From assembly GCA_028023455.1 (NCBI GenBank), contig JAQFVV010006255.1, forward strand, positions 6,092,501 through 6,156,500: DNA of 64,000 nucleotides, given 5' to 3'. Made by a program: the position numbers and the translations under genes. Under the pieces are notes generated by a model that saw nothing but the letters and a program-made list of their open reading frames with translations, made no database searches and was not told where the DNA came from. Shown in pieces: positions 47,975 through 59,667 of this stretch. The DNA comes from Epiperipatus broadwayi (taxonomy: Eukaryota; Onychophora; Udeonychophora; Euonychophora; Peripatidae). The first letter of the stretch is position 1. The number at the start of each line of letters is the position of its first letter.

Positions 47975-48017
47975 ACCAATTGATGATTGCTGATTTAGCA
48001 TGAAATACATATATTGG
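47975..48017 (+). ncRNA. Hammerhead-like motif, family A copy 9 (core mutated)
   Basis: CTGATGA reads TTGATGA, losing the essential C. The remaining stems and GAAA are intact. Confidence 0.45.
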
Positions 48018-48165
48018 CGTTTATTTATCTTTTCAATATGTGTATGATCAGGTGGGTCAGCAATATGAGATGGCATGGAGAGTTGAGGGTCGTGTGAAAG
48101 TCTGAGTTCGAATCCCTTATATATTACATTATATATGTGCAGGTGTGTATAAGGCTGCACAGTGT

Positions 48166-48404
48166 ATTAATTAAGTAAATTTAACTTTCAAAAATAAGAT
48201 GTTGAAGATCTCTAGAGCATTTTTATATCTATTATACATTCTTTATTAACTTCCAGCTACCACTGAACTACTTATGCTCTGAAGATAACCATCTTTTGCC
48301 ACGTACATAAATTGACATTAATACAGAAAGTGGAGTTGTTATTTACAACTTTGTATAAAATGATTTTTTAAATTTTTGAAAGTTAAATTTACTTACTTAA
48401 TTAA
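48166..48404. mobile_element. MITE-like element with about 30-bp terminal inverted repeats
   Basis: The left end 'taagtaaatttaactttcaa' is the inverse of the right end 'ttgaaagttaaatttactta', extended outward by attaatt/aattaaat. The 240-bp interior has no coding potential. The superfamily is unknown. Confidence 0.62.
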
Positions 48405-49460
48405 ATAAAATGTACAGTACTATTAAATATTTAGCAATCATAAAAAATCATAAGCAATGAAGATTAAAATTTTACTGCCTAATACTTAAGTACACTTTAT
48501 TACTAACATCTGAATGTATTTAAATGGATAAATAAAATTTGATTTTTTTCTAAAACATATAACAATAGTTTATCACATATTAAGGATTTATTTATATGTT
48601 TTAATTATATATTATCGCTTGAAAAGCTTTATTTTTTTGTTTGTTGAGAAGTTAATAATAGATTTAATGTTCTCTGTGATAGAATACATTATTAATACGT
48701 AAATTAATATTTTTTAGTTAGCAAAGAAACAATGTGTTCATAATAATACTGTATTTAGAATTAATGGCGTAAGATTTTTGGATTTCTAAGGATGTTCAGT
48801 GTATGGGTGACATATTGTATTAAATATAAGTGTAAAATAGAATGAAGTAATAAATATTCAAATTATAATAATAGATAAATATTTGATGCTAAATATAAAA
48901 TGAGAATGAAATGAATGAATAAATAAGAAATGTTTTTATCATGACTACACCTCTTTACTGCATAGTTTTATACATGCCAGAAATAACTGCAAATTAATTA
49001 GATTATTGGTATTATTTACATAATAAAAATGATGGAGTGAAATGTAAATAAGCGATATTATTTAAATAACTTTTTAAAAAACTCTAATTATTAAATAATA
49101 ATTATTAATGCTTTAACCACATGTATCATCTTTATTATGTTTTGAGATATATAGATTCATTTAAATTTTATTTTATTCATATTTCATTATGTATTTTTCT
49201 AAAGTAACAATATCTTCTTTAAAAACCTAAGGTTTATTTAATTGTTAGTGCACCATACTAATTTTATGTGCTGATGTTTGTTAATAATCATAATTTATCA
49301 AAATTAAGATTTGAAAAGTGTTTTTTGTTCATTTTAAGTAATTTAAACTTATTATTGTCTCTTTGACCAATCTATTTATGGTTGTTAAATTCATTAAATA
49401 ACATTTTAACCATAAGTTGTGTTTATAATATTTTTAATCAACTAAATTTACACCAAATGT
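48405..49460. other. AT-rich interval, nothing identified
   Basis: Nothing supportable. Confidence 0.4.
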
Positions 49461-49463
49461 TTC

Positions 49464-49690
49464 TTATATATGTAAATAGAGGGATTTGAACTCAGAATTT
49501 TTCAGTTTATTCATTCTCCACTCTGTCTCAAGCAACCAATACAAATGACCAACTGATGAGTGTCTGTTCTGCATAAAATACATATATTGGAGATCATGTA
49601 TTTTTTTCTCATGTGTGTGGTCATGTGTATTGGTTGCTTGAGATAGAATAGAGGCTGAATAGACTGAAAACCCTGAGTTCAAATCTTTCT
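49464..49690. mobile_element. Family A hairpin remnant
   Basis: Both ends carry the tRNA-like segment in opposite orientation: 'gggatttgaactcag' on the left and 'ctgagttcaaatctttct' on the right. The inner arms 'tctcaagcaaccaatac' (left) and 'gtattggttgcttgaga' (right) pair perfectly. A hammerhead-like block lies in the loop. It looks like two unit ends head to head, as in the other family A insertions. Confidence 0.6.
49548..49590 (+). ncRNA. Hammerhead-like motif, family A copy 10 (core mutated)
   Basis: ACCAA, CTGATGA and ATA-ca-TAT-A-TTGG are intact. GAAA reads AAAA and stem II is poorly paired. Confidence 0.42.
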
Positions 49691-52480
49691 ATTTAAAACC
49701 TTATATTTTTAAATAGAATTGTTGATGATTGATTATTTTTTAAATAATATTTTTATACTATAAAAATTTTCAGCATCATAGGATTAATACATATGTTGAA
49801 TTAAATGTTTTCATGGAATGTTATTATATTAAAGAATAGAAATAAGATTATATCCATGTAAACAGAAATAACATTTTTAGCTTTTGAATATTGTCAAAAA
49901 GTTATCAATTACTACTAATTGATAATCCTTGAAGTTAAATAAGTTTTCTCATTAACCTATAACATTGGTAGAGTTTTATGTTGAGTAAAAGGATTCCTTT
50001 TTTACTTCAAACCCAAGTTCTTATATTGATTTAAATCCAGAAAGCTATTTTTTATAGGTATATTATTATGAATCTGAGCAAGAGAATAAATTCAAATAAT
50101 TTTATTCGTGGAAAATTGAAAGCCATTACAAACTTAATAGCATTTTGTCTGATCTTGAATCAATACCATCAAATTTTGCAGCAAATTTATTATAGTATAT
50201 AGAGTACATATATGTTGCAATGAATTTATTTTTGTTGTCTGTAGCACAAGTTTCAAAAAGTTTTTTTTTTAACAAATGCACACCAAAACAGAAATGTCAC
50301 AAAGTAGCATCTATTGTAATGGCATTCACACAAACTACAGAAATATTTTGTGAACTAATTATGCAACAATATGTATGGATGATAAATATTATTTTATTAA
50401 TCACTTGAATGAGGGAAACTGACTTTTAATGAAAATGATAATATAAATTAAATGAAGACCTGTTATTGGTGTCTTCAAAACCTGAATTGAGTTTTGATTT
50501 ATAGGAACAAGCTGATCTTACAGTGTAGCATTTTTTTATGAGGCTGAACTTATGAGACAGCTTATATGCTGTATGAAAAACTCAGTTCAAATTCAATGCC
50601 AAACTAAGTTGAATATTAATTTTCTACTTATTGTATTTTACCTTTTATATCTTAATAGATGTTTTGAATAATTTTCAGATCACAAAAATCATTTACAAAA
50701 TCTATGTATACATATTGCTCTAAGACTATTATTATGATTATCATTTCAGTTTTTTGAATTTCTATAGAATATTTTTATTTCCGTTACTATTTGTATTGTT
50801 AACAATATTTTTTCTTATTTTTCACACACATATTCTGCATAATTTTTTATTTATCCTATTAAAAAATTTAAGCAATGAAGTTACTTTCATGTCTTAGTTA
50901 TTACATTTAAAATTATGTTATTTTGAAAATTTATCATTACTTAAAACTATATTATTTTATTTTCAGATTGAAAACAATGGCAAGTATCATTTGTGATGAG
51001 TACATATGTTCGCTACAAGAGCCCATATTATAAAGCAGCTTTACAATCATTCGATATGTACTATATACATAATAATAATCTCTTCATTTCAGGCATTGTC
51101 TATAACTTAAATAAGATTTATAATAAGAAAAAAACTCACATTAAGTCACATCATTAGAAATAATGAAACGAAAACTGGTAAATATGCAAAAATTATGAAT
51201 AATGAGAAATATATAAAAAGATGAAAAGATTTTTATACGGATTATTTTATTTATAATAGCCATAGCTGCAATTAAATCACATGCGCACACAATCAATATA
51301 AACACACAAGTAAATGATGGCATATATCTACAGACTCTTCCTAAATAAATATTGGCAGTAAAGAAATTAGTAATTAAACAAGCAGTTGATTTGTGATCAT
51401 CAATTTATAAATAAATCCAATTCATTGTAAGGCAAAATTATAGGACTTACGTGATTTGGAACATCCAAGTGACACTTTGAACATAAATGTTTTATTTAAT
51501 AATCAACTGAGTTGTTGTATTGTTCTCAAATGGTAATAGATTCAGAAATTTTAATTCTTCATTCTACTCTATGCTAAACTGCACAAAACAGGGCAAACAG
51601 ATCTATTTTTATATCTGCATCTATGTCTTACCTTAATGAATGATCATTATGACAAGATATAAATAGCATCTATTTATGAAGTATAGTTACATGATTATTT
51701 TTATGTTTATAAAAAAGTTCTGTAAAAAATTACAGAAAATGCATTTCAAATATGTGTGAACTGTTGGAGCTTTTGAAATATTTGTGTGAAAGGTTTTCTA
51801 GTTTTACATTTGAAATCTTGAAGTAAAGTCCATGAATTATGTAGATAAATCCAGTCTGATAAAAAGTAATGTAGTTTTAAACTATCTAGCATTTGAACCA
51901 TTCTTAAACTATTCTCCATTTCTGTACACACACACACAATATATATATATATATAACTAACTTTATATTTTAGTATAAAATATATAATTTGATAGAACTA
52001 ACTAAAATTTCTCTATCTTCTTCCAAATGACTTGACACTTGTAAACAAATTAATTGAATGATGAGATTATATAATTCCATTTCTTTTTTTTGCCTTACTC
52101 GTATAATTATTTTCCCTCATATATTGATTTTGCTCTGTTTTCAAACACTAAGTTAGGTAAACTGTGCTTAACCTGACAATGAAAACCAACAGTCCAGTAC
52201 ATCAAGTTTAGTAAAATAAATAAATAATTATTATTTGTTTTTTTTTTAAATAATCCTAGAGATTATTTTAGTTTAATTAAAAGATTTATTTAATTTCTTT
52301 TAAATTAATTTATAGAATACAGTAAGATAAACACATTTTTTCTTTCTTTTCATTTTTTTAAAACAGATATGCAAATGAGAAGAAATTTAATTGGCAAGAA
52401 AACATTAGAACTGCCAGAGATATTTTTTTTTTTTTTTGAGAAATGCTGTAATGACAGCAAGTGCACAATAAAAATTAAAA
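49691..52480. other. AT-rich interval, nothing identified
   Basis: An (CA)n(TA)n run near 51,925-51,955 and random short frames. No gene or element is supported. Confidence 0.4.
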
Positions 52481-52929
52481 ATTAATTTTTGTTGTCATTT
52501 ACTGTTAAACATATTAAACAGATATAGTATCTGCTGATGAAAGCTGAGGAGAATGCATATGATGGAGCATACAAATTGAGAAATGATGGTCCAAATTACT
52601 CACTTTCCAATATTAATTATATGTCACATTCAAGGAAACACCTAGAGTAAATCACCAGTCAAGAACGCATGCACCATATCATGTGGAAGTTCAGAGATAT
52701 GGTCAAGGTATGGATTCTCTACCTCAGTAGGACTAGTATAGTAGTCAAAACTTCAGTGGTTGGAAATAAAGGTCATCCATTAAACTAGGCAGAGTCTTGT
52801 AGCAATGTTTCTCACTGCAGAGACTCGTGACTAATTTGGAGACAATCTAATCTCTGCATTAAATTCTCTAGAAATTTGACTTAGATGATTTTGAACCTGA
52901 AAACACAGATGACAAACCATTGGCAGTTG

Positions 52930-53220
52930 CCCAGAAGTTACTATTTTAGTTAAAGAGATTAAAATAGTGGCTTTAATAGACACAGACAGTCAGGTGTTCA
53001 TTAATTCAGATGAATTGTTTCATAGGCTTCACAAAGCCAATCCATCACTTTATTCTTTACCATTCCAGCAATCTTTTCAGATTATAATGGCCAATGGCCA
53101 TAAAGCCAAATTGATTCTCTGGCAGATATAGCTTAAGATCCAATTGAACTCTGTAATCATAGAGCATGTGTTTTTGATTATGAAAGCTTTAATACATAAA
53201 ATGATTTTGGGATCTGATTT
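52930..53220 (+). pseudogene. Gypsy aspartic protease, decayed
   Basis: VALIDTDSQVFINSDELF near 52,968 holds the active-site region; the usual DTG or DSG triplet reads DTD here. The C-terminal flap-side motif MILGSDF at about 53,200-53,219 matches 'iLG.DfL'. The 75 or so residues between them are normal for the family, with one internal stop. The enzyme would release gag and pol products. The reading is cut at 53,235 by the family A element and resumes at 54,459. The lost glycine and the stop make it inactive. Confidence 0.68.
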
Positions 53221-53383
53221 TACATAGTTGTGTTAACTGAAACACAGACTTGTTATATACCTGTGTCTATATATATGTAATATAGGGTATATGAGCACAG
53301 ACTTTCACACCACCCACCACTCTCCACTCTATCTAATAACACTGATACACCTAAACACATATATGCTGAAAAGATAAATAATC

Positions 53384-53427
53384 ACCAATATACATATTTC
53401 ATGCTAAACCAGCAATCATCAGTTGGT
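53384..53427 (-). ncRNA. Candidate hammerhead ribozyme, family A copy 11
   Basis: Complete core with ACCAA/TTGGT, CTGATGA, TGCT/AGCA, GAAA, ATA-tg-TAT and A. Confidence 0.6.
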
Positions 53428-53861
53428 CCAGACTATCATCTTTACACACATATATATAGTATAAGTGCTCAGATATATATTAAGATATACAATCCTCATA
53501 GTTTAATGGACAGGCTTCAATCTACTCCACACTCCAACTCTTCAACGGTCCATCCAATTGAAAATCTGATGATGGAATGCTCAAAGGTCACCCTGAGGCC
53601 GAGATTCTTATCACACCCATGTTGACCTAATGTCTATCTGAACCCCACATGTACAGAACATAATTCATTAAATACCTATGCAAGGATGGGCAGACATCTC
53701 TTATAATGTAATAACTGAAACACAGACTTGTTATATACCTGTGTCTATATATATGTAATATAGGGTATATGAGCACAGACTTTCACACCACCCACCACTC
53801 TCCACTCTATCTAATAACACTGATACACCTAAACATATATATGCTGAAAAGATAAATAATC

Positions 53862-53905
53862 ACCAATATACATATTTCATGCTAAACCAGCAATCATCAG
53901 TTGGT
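53862..53905 (-). ncRNA. Candidate hammerhead ribozyme, family A copy 12
   Basis: Identical in the core to the copy 478 bp upstream, as expected for tandem units of one insertion. Confidence 0.6.
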
Positions 53906-54296
53906 CCAGACTATCATCTTTACACACATATATAGTATAAGTGCTCAGCTATATATTAAGATATATATAACATATATATAGACACAGGTATATAACAAGT
54001 CTGTGTTTCAGTTATTACATTATAAGAGATGTCTGCCCATCCTTGCATATGTATTTAATGGATTATGTCCTGTACATGTGGGGTTCAGATAGACACTAGG
54101 TCAACATGGGTGTGACAAGAATCTCGGCCTCAGGGTGGCCTTTGAGCATTCCATCATCAGATTTTCATTTGGATGGACCCTTGAAGAGTTGGAGTGAGGA
54201 GTAGATTGAAGCCTGTCCATTAAACTACGAGGATTGTCTATCTTAATATATATCTGAGCACTTATACTATATATGTGTGTAAAAATGATAGTCTGG

Positions 54297-54340
54297 ACCA
54301 ACTGATGATTGCTGGTTTAGCATGAAATATGTATATTGGT
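54297..54340 (+). ncRNA. Candidate hammerhead ribozyme, family A copy 13
   Basis: The plus-strand partner of copies 11 and 12 with the same intact core. An outer stem I TGAT/ATTA (one wobble) or GATA/TATC can be drawn. Confidence 0.6.
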
Positions 54341-54458
54341 GATTATTTATCTTTTCAGCATATATGTGTTTAGGTGTATCAGTGTTATTAGATAGAGTGG
54401 AGAGTGGTGGGTGGTGTGAAAAATCTGTGCTCATATACCCTATATTACATAGTTGTGT

Positions 54459-55950
54459 TATAGATTATGTTGAAAAGCAAAGGACATGCTACTCGGAACA
54501 AATTAAATTTGAATGTTACAATTTTTTTATCAATCATTAAGCCCAAGTTGGGTGGAAATAAACATGACTGAGCTATATATCAAGATTGAAATTAGGGGAA
54601 TTGGCTGGTTTGGATATAGAAAGGCAGGATGCTTTATACTGTTGTTGTGTCAGCGTAAGAGCATGTTTTCTAAATAGCCTCAGAATATTAAAGATACCTT
54701 CATAAGATATGCTTGAACAATTTAGATCCATTTCAATGCAAATTCTACACCACAATTTATCAGTACAAAAGTAAAGTAGACAAACAAATCAACAGAATGC
54801 TAATAGAGTATTATAAGGAAGTCTGCATTGGCATTTAAAAATTCATTAGTTATTATTAAGAAAACAGATGGATCCACTTGCATCTATTTGGATGCATGAT
54901 TCTTGAATCACAGGATGATTCTGAAATGAGATATACCACCTGTCATCAATAAACTATTGTCAAAATTTAAGGGTAAGAAGATGTTTACTGCTGTGGATCT
55001 GACTGCCAGTTATTGGAAAATTTATCTCCACCCTTAAGACCAGAAGTTCATCTTATAGTGGGGAATCATATGTTTTTCACAGTATGCCCTTTGTGTTAAT
55101 TAATAGTGAGGCAAGATTAATTTGTTGCCTCAATCAGATCTTGACTGATGAGGTGAAAACCCGTTTGTTATGTATGTAAATGATATCTTCATTGCATCAA
55201 GAGATTTATCTGAGCATATACATCTTAATTTATTGTTTCAGAAATGTGATGACAAAACTTTTAAATTTGAAAAAGAGCATGATTATTTCTGAAGTACTTT
55301 TCCTGGACATCTTATGGGGATGAAAGGAATCAAAGTCAACCTAGATAAAATTGATGCCATACAAGACTTTCTGGAACCAGAAAATAAAAAGCAACTGCAT
55401 TCATTTCTCAGACTGTAATTTTTTACAACAATTTTTATAAGAATTTTGCTTTAGACACTGTCCATATATCTCAGTTTTTTAAAAAGAAGGTCAAATGGAA
55501 ATAGTTGCTCATTCATCAAAATGAGTTGAATCTTGTAAAATCTAAATTGGGTAATTTTACATTATCCCAACTTTGAATAGCCATTTTATGTGAAAACTGA
55601 TAGTAACAGCGATGGACTCAGAAATGTATTGTTCCAGTTAGATGAAGATAAGAAGCCTCAGGTTCTATATTTTTTGAGTCATTGATTGAAGGGTGACAAA
55701 CTGCATAACTCAATTACAGAAAAGGAAACACTGGTGGTTGTATAATCCTTTTTAAATTGAAGCAATTTTTGTTAGAGTCATGGATTATACTGATAATGGA
55801 CCTCTTTTTGCTGCAGTTTCATTATGTTGTTAAATATTGTCAAGGAAAGAACAATATCATTCTGATATTCTTAGCAGAAATCTGATTAAGTATCTCAATC
55901 AATGTGTAGACATGGAAAATCTGTTTTTGACCAACAACCACATTAGTAGT
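54459..55950 (+). pseudogene. Gypsy reverse transcriptase and RNase H, decayed
   Basis: RT: FTAVDLTASYWKIYLHP near 54,980 matches 'FS.iDL.sgY.QI.l.p', followed by a QKFIL-like stretch. The catalytic box near 55,168-55,186 reads MYVNDIF, where YxDD is expected. GIKVNLDKIDAIQDF near 55,330 matches 'G....p.Ki.ai..f', followed by the 'L.sFLgl..fYr.F' linker, worn. RNase H: FYVKTDSNSDGLRNVLFQLD near 55,585 and ITEKETLVVV near 55,720 match 'TDAS..g.gavL.Q' and '...EkE.lAvv'. Stops and frameshifts occur throughout. The order and spacing are those of Ty3/gypsy pol. Confidence 0.72.
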
Positions 55951-55999
55951 AGATGATTCAGTCAAAAAAGCATTTGAAAGATTTAGTCAATTTATGATC

Positions 56000-57060
56000 A
56001 CCAGAAGAGGGATGTAATTTTTTGCTTAACTGATGAGCCAACTATGTAGGTACTTCTAAATCTGTGATTGATAGAAAATTAAGATTGATGTTAGTAACAA
56101 TGAATCATGGAGAATTGTTACTTCATCTTTTCTGAAAAAAAAGTTAATTTTTTTGTATACCCTGTCTGTATGGGCATTATGGTCCTAGGAAAGTGAAACA
56201 TATAGTTGATAGACCCTTCTACTGGCCTAGGATGTATAAATACATACTAGTCCAATCATGTGAAGTATGTTAGAAGATGAAATTTTCTAATAGATCCTTT
56301 ACAGGATAGTGGCAACCTATTCTTCCAAAAAAACTGGATGAGATTTTAGCAAATAATTTTTATTGTAGATACAAATTTCTGTTGATCACCTATCAACTTA
56401 TTCTTGAAATATGTCTCTGCATACCCAGTGCAAAAAAGCATCTGCTTATAATGTTATAAAGGCTTTGAGAAACTCTCTATTTCCCATTGATCGAAAAACT
56501 CAAATTCATTCCTATCAATTATGCTATTTCATTTTTGTCTTCAGAATTGAAGGAATGGTTGAAAGCTCAAAATGTTAGACACATTTTAATTTCCATCCAT
56601 AACTCTCAATCCAACTCCTGTGAGACATTGATGAGGGAATTGAGTTGATTATTTAGTTTACTTCAGGAGAAATCATCATGGTTGAATGAATCAGCTGAAA
56701 TGAGTTTTGATGTATAGTAACACAACACAGAATGAATCTACTAGTTTCACCCCTGTGAATTTCCAGTTTGGTTATGAGTAGCCAATATTAATTAAAAACT
56801 CCTTTGCCAAATATTCCACAGGAGTTAAGTCATGACAATGATTTGGAAAAAGCTAAAAAAAATATGTCAAAGATGGGTGAAGAACAGAGCTTACAGGAGC
56901 CCTCACATCCCAGTCAGTGTAATATTGGTTCATATTCCCATGTTAGTCACCCACGGGGACATCAATATAATTTTTTTTAATATCCATAAGGTATCCTATG
57001 AGATTGAAAACTTTAAAGATCAGAGTGAATGCCTACATTATTGATACACTATACAGAAAA
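56000..57060 (+). pseudogene. Gypsy integrase, decayed
   Basis: The HHCC zinc domain near 56,170-56,290 reads HYGPRKVKHIVDRPFYWPRM, then a VQSCEVC pair with K following. This is a good match to 'H.G..Kt...i...fyWP.M...i...v..C..Cq..K'. The catalytic core is worn; near 56,540 SSELKEWLKAQNVRHILIS and HNSQSNS match 'S..f...l...gi.h..t..yhPQsNG'. The C-terminal part includes the 70-codon frame at 56,832-57,041 (ICQRWVKNRAYRSPHIPVS), with no clear chromodomain. The readable frame ends at a stop just after the start of the PLE insertion. Confidence 0.68.
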
Positions 57061-57388
57061 AGAATCAGAATTAAAACCACTTCTTTTTTATGTTGCACTT
57101 CAAGTATACAATAGTCAAATATGTTTAAAAATACATATATATAAGCAACAAATATTACAAATTATAAAATTATCATAGAAAAGCCTTTTTTGGCAAATTA
57201 TGTTTTTTGCCCTTTTCAATATGTCTCCACGATTTAAAGCTTGTACAGTGACATCTATATCAATACATGAGAGAAGACAGATAAACAAATGGACATCTGA
57301 CATGATCTGTTATGTGATTTTTTTTTTCCTAAATTCTACTACAAAATTATTCTGTTATATATATTGGATATATATCCACATATATTAA

Positions 57389-58522
57389 TTAATTAACTAT
57401 CCATTCTTTATCCATTAACCACTTATTATTTAACTTAATGGATGTTTTGTATATATTCATACAGTTGTTTTTATTATACATGATATAGTTTGTTTCATAT
57501 ATTTTATGTTTATTAACATTTTTAATATAATCAAGAACACTTATATTATCAATACAATTTATTTTATGTCCGTACTGCAAATAATGAACATATAATGCAG
57601 ACCTATCATCTTTCCTAGCAATAGCATCATTATGTTCTTTAGCTTTTTCTCCCAATTGCTTTGATGTCTGGCCATAGTAAACCATATTAAAAAAATTACA
57701 TCTAATTTTACAAACCATTCCTCTCTTATATTTTATATCATCTTTCATCTTACAATTAGTTATCAATTTATCCAAATTTTTGCTATTAGCCCATCCCACA
57801 TTAATGTTTTTATCTATATAATTTTTACTCTTTTTATTTAATATATTATATACACTAGGCAAATATGAATTTTTTTATCCATTTCTTTTGTTTATTAGTC
57901 CTACATCTATTATTATTCATGCTATTTACCCCATATTGTGAAAATATATTGTCAATACTATGCGCTGTATATCCATATCCCATATATGTTTGTTTAAATT
58001 TATCCTTCTGTAACATAGCAATATTTCTATCTGTATTATGTCTATCATTCTTATATTTAAAATTCTTAATTACACTCATCTTTTGTATCCATGGTTATTT
58101 TGAATCAATTGATATAATTTTCTTTAATTTATAATCTTTAATAAAATGCTTAATTATAATATCATTATTTTGATTTAAAATAATTTCAATATCTAAATAC
58201 CTTATTTCATTATCAATTTCTTTCATAGTAAATCTAATATTATCAACATTATTATTAAATTGTTTATATAATTTATATATTGCCCTCTTATTACCAATTA
58301 TCAAACTATCATCTACATATCTAAAATAATGTAGTACTTCTTTTTTAATTATACTGCCTTTTATAATATTGATTTCCATGTCATTAATGAACATAGATGC
58401 CATAAGCCCACTAATCGTGCATCCCATTACCCATCCCTTATTTATACTCCAATATTCATTATTATATTTAAAATATAAACTATTATTTATTAGGTTCAAT
58501 GCTTCATTTATAATACTAATTA
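57389..58522 (-). pseudogene. PLE RT + GIY-YIG nuclease, left arm (minus), three frames
   Basis: From the centre outward. NKGWVMGCTISGLMASMFIND is the PLE counterpart of 'GspLS..lA.ifm.'. FRYVDDSLIIGNK keeps the catalytic aspartates, and IRFTMKEIDNEIRYLDIEI matches 'i.FT.E.E....l.fLDv'. After a stop near 58,092 come the basic linker and NDRHNTDR. After a shift near 57,860 comes LPSVYNILNKKSKNYI and the GIY-YIG domain: CKIRCNFFNMVYYGQTSKQL, then EHNDAIARKDDRSALYVHYL. VYYGQTS keeps the conserved glycine. RT copies RNA at a nicked target; GIY-YIG makes the nick. The N-terminal half of the RT is missing, so no start codon applies. Confidence 0.82.
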
Positions 58523-58534
58523 ATGATGATAGCA

Positions 58535-59667
58535 TAATTAGTATTATAAATAAAGCATTGAACCTAATAAATAATAGTTTATATTTTAAATATAATAATG
58601 AATATTGGAGTATAAACAAGGGATGGGTAATGGGATGCGCAATTAGTGGGCTTATGGCATCTATGTTCATTAATGACATGAAAATCAATATTATAAAAGG
58701 CAGTATAATTAAAAAAGAAGTACTACATTATTTTAGATATGTAGAAGATAGTTTGATAATTGGTAATAAAAGGGCAATATATAAATTATATAAACAATTT
58801 AATAATAATGTTGATAACATAAGGTTTACTATGAAAGAAATTGATAATGAAATAAGGTATTTAGATATTGAAATTATTTTAAATCAAAATAATGATATTA
58901 TAATTAAGCATTTTATTAAAGACTATAAATTAAGGAAAACTATATCAATTGATTCAAAACAACCATGGATACAAAAGATGAGTGTAATTAAGAATTTTAA
59001 ATATAAGAATGATAGATTTAATACAGATAGAAATATTGTTATGTTACAGAAGGATAAATTTAAACAAACATATATGGGATATTGATATACAGCGCATAGT
59101 ATTGACAATATATTTTCACAATATGGGGTAAATAGCACGAATAATAATAGATGTAGGACTAATAAACAAAATAAATGGATAAAAATTTCATATTTGCCTA
59201 GGGTATATAATATATTAAATAAAAAAAGTAAAAATTATATAGATAAAAACATTAATGTGGGATGAGCTAATAGCAAAAATTTGAATAAATTGATAACTAA
59301 TTGTAGGATGAAAAATGATATAAAATATAAGAGAGGAATGGTTTATAAAATTAGATGTAATTTTTGTAATATGGTTTACTATTGCCAGACGTCAAAGCAC
59401 TTGGGAGAAAGAGCTACAGAACACAATGATGCTATTGCTAGGAAAGATGATAGATCTGCATTATATGTTCATTATTTGCAGTATGGACATAAAATAAATT
59501 GTATTGATAATATAAGTGTTCTTGATTTTATTAAAAATGTTAATAGACGTAAAATATATGAAACAAACTATATCATGTATAATAAAAACAACTGTATGAA
59601 TATATACAAAACATCCATTAAGTTAAATAATAAGTGGCTAATGGATAAAGAATGTATAGTTAATTAA
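58535..59667 (+). pseudogene. PLE RT + GIY-YIG nuclease, right arm (plus), broken
   Basis: The same protein as the left arm with its own lesions. The catalytic box reads FRYVEDSLIIG (D to E), the GIY-YIG strand reads VYYCQTS (G to C), and there are stops at 59,083 and near 59,264. The apparent 238-codon frame beginning at 58,369 is an artefact of the palindrome: its first 55 or so residues are the antisense of the left arm, and the real coding part starts just after the centre. The GIY-YIG part (59,281-59,664) stays open to the natural stop. Arm differences are mostly single substitutions, so the inverted duplication is recent relative to the rest of the window. Confidence 0.8.

Larger units (their letters stand above)
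46862..48165. mobile_element. Family A array: one minus unit, then two plus units
   Basis: A minus-oriented unit (46,862-about 47,330) is joined to two plus-oriented units whose hammerhead blocks start at 47,485 and 47,975, a 490-bp period. Each unit ends with the tRNA-like segment 'gagttcgaatccc' (complement at 46,874-46,886; worn near 47,571-47,637; clear at 48,103-48,115). A short duplication of 'atcagatagataagcgtttg' near 47,555-47,630 marks a rearranged junction. The right end abuts the MITE at 48,166. Non-coding; the frame at 47,918-48,160 is a by-product. Confidence 0.7.
53236..54442. mobile_element. Family A element, trimer (minus, partial minus, plus) with 16-bp TSD
   Basis: Inserted in the gypsy protease/RT junction and flanked by ttacatagttgtgtta (53,220-53,235 and 54,443-54,458). 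One minus unit is followed by a partial second minus unit 478 bp further on. This is joined near 53,965 to one full plus unit. The three carry hammerhead motifs at 53,384, 53,862 and 54,297. The tandem pair plus inverted partner within a single target duplication shows that the whole array entered in one event. The frames at 53,401-53,625 and 54,101-54,301 are the same unit on opposite strands, not genes. Confidence 0.8.

Noticed and set aside
53401-54301. Two 66-74 codon frames with the same peptide on opposite strands
   Set aside because: Both lie in the inverted units of one family A insertion and have no coding signature.
55146-55165. ctgatgaggtgaaaac, resembling a hammerhead core
   Set aside because: It lies within gypsy RT coding sequence; there is no room for stem II and no stem I pairing.
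57865-58134. 89-codon hydrophobic plus-strand frame
   Set aside because: Antisense shadow of the PLE left arm; the same peptide appears opposite the right arm at 58,923-59,138.
58369-58534. N-terminal 55 residues of the long plus-strand frame across the PLE centre, and the mirror-image extension on the minus strand
   Set aside because: They are antisense translations of the opposite palindrome arm, not protein.
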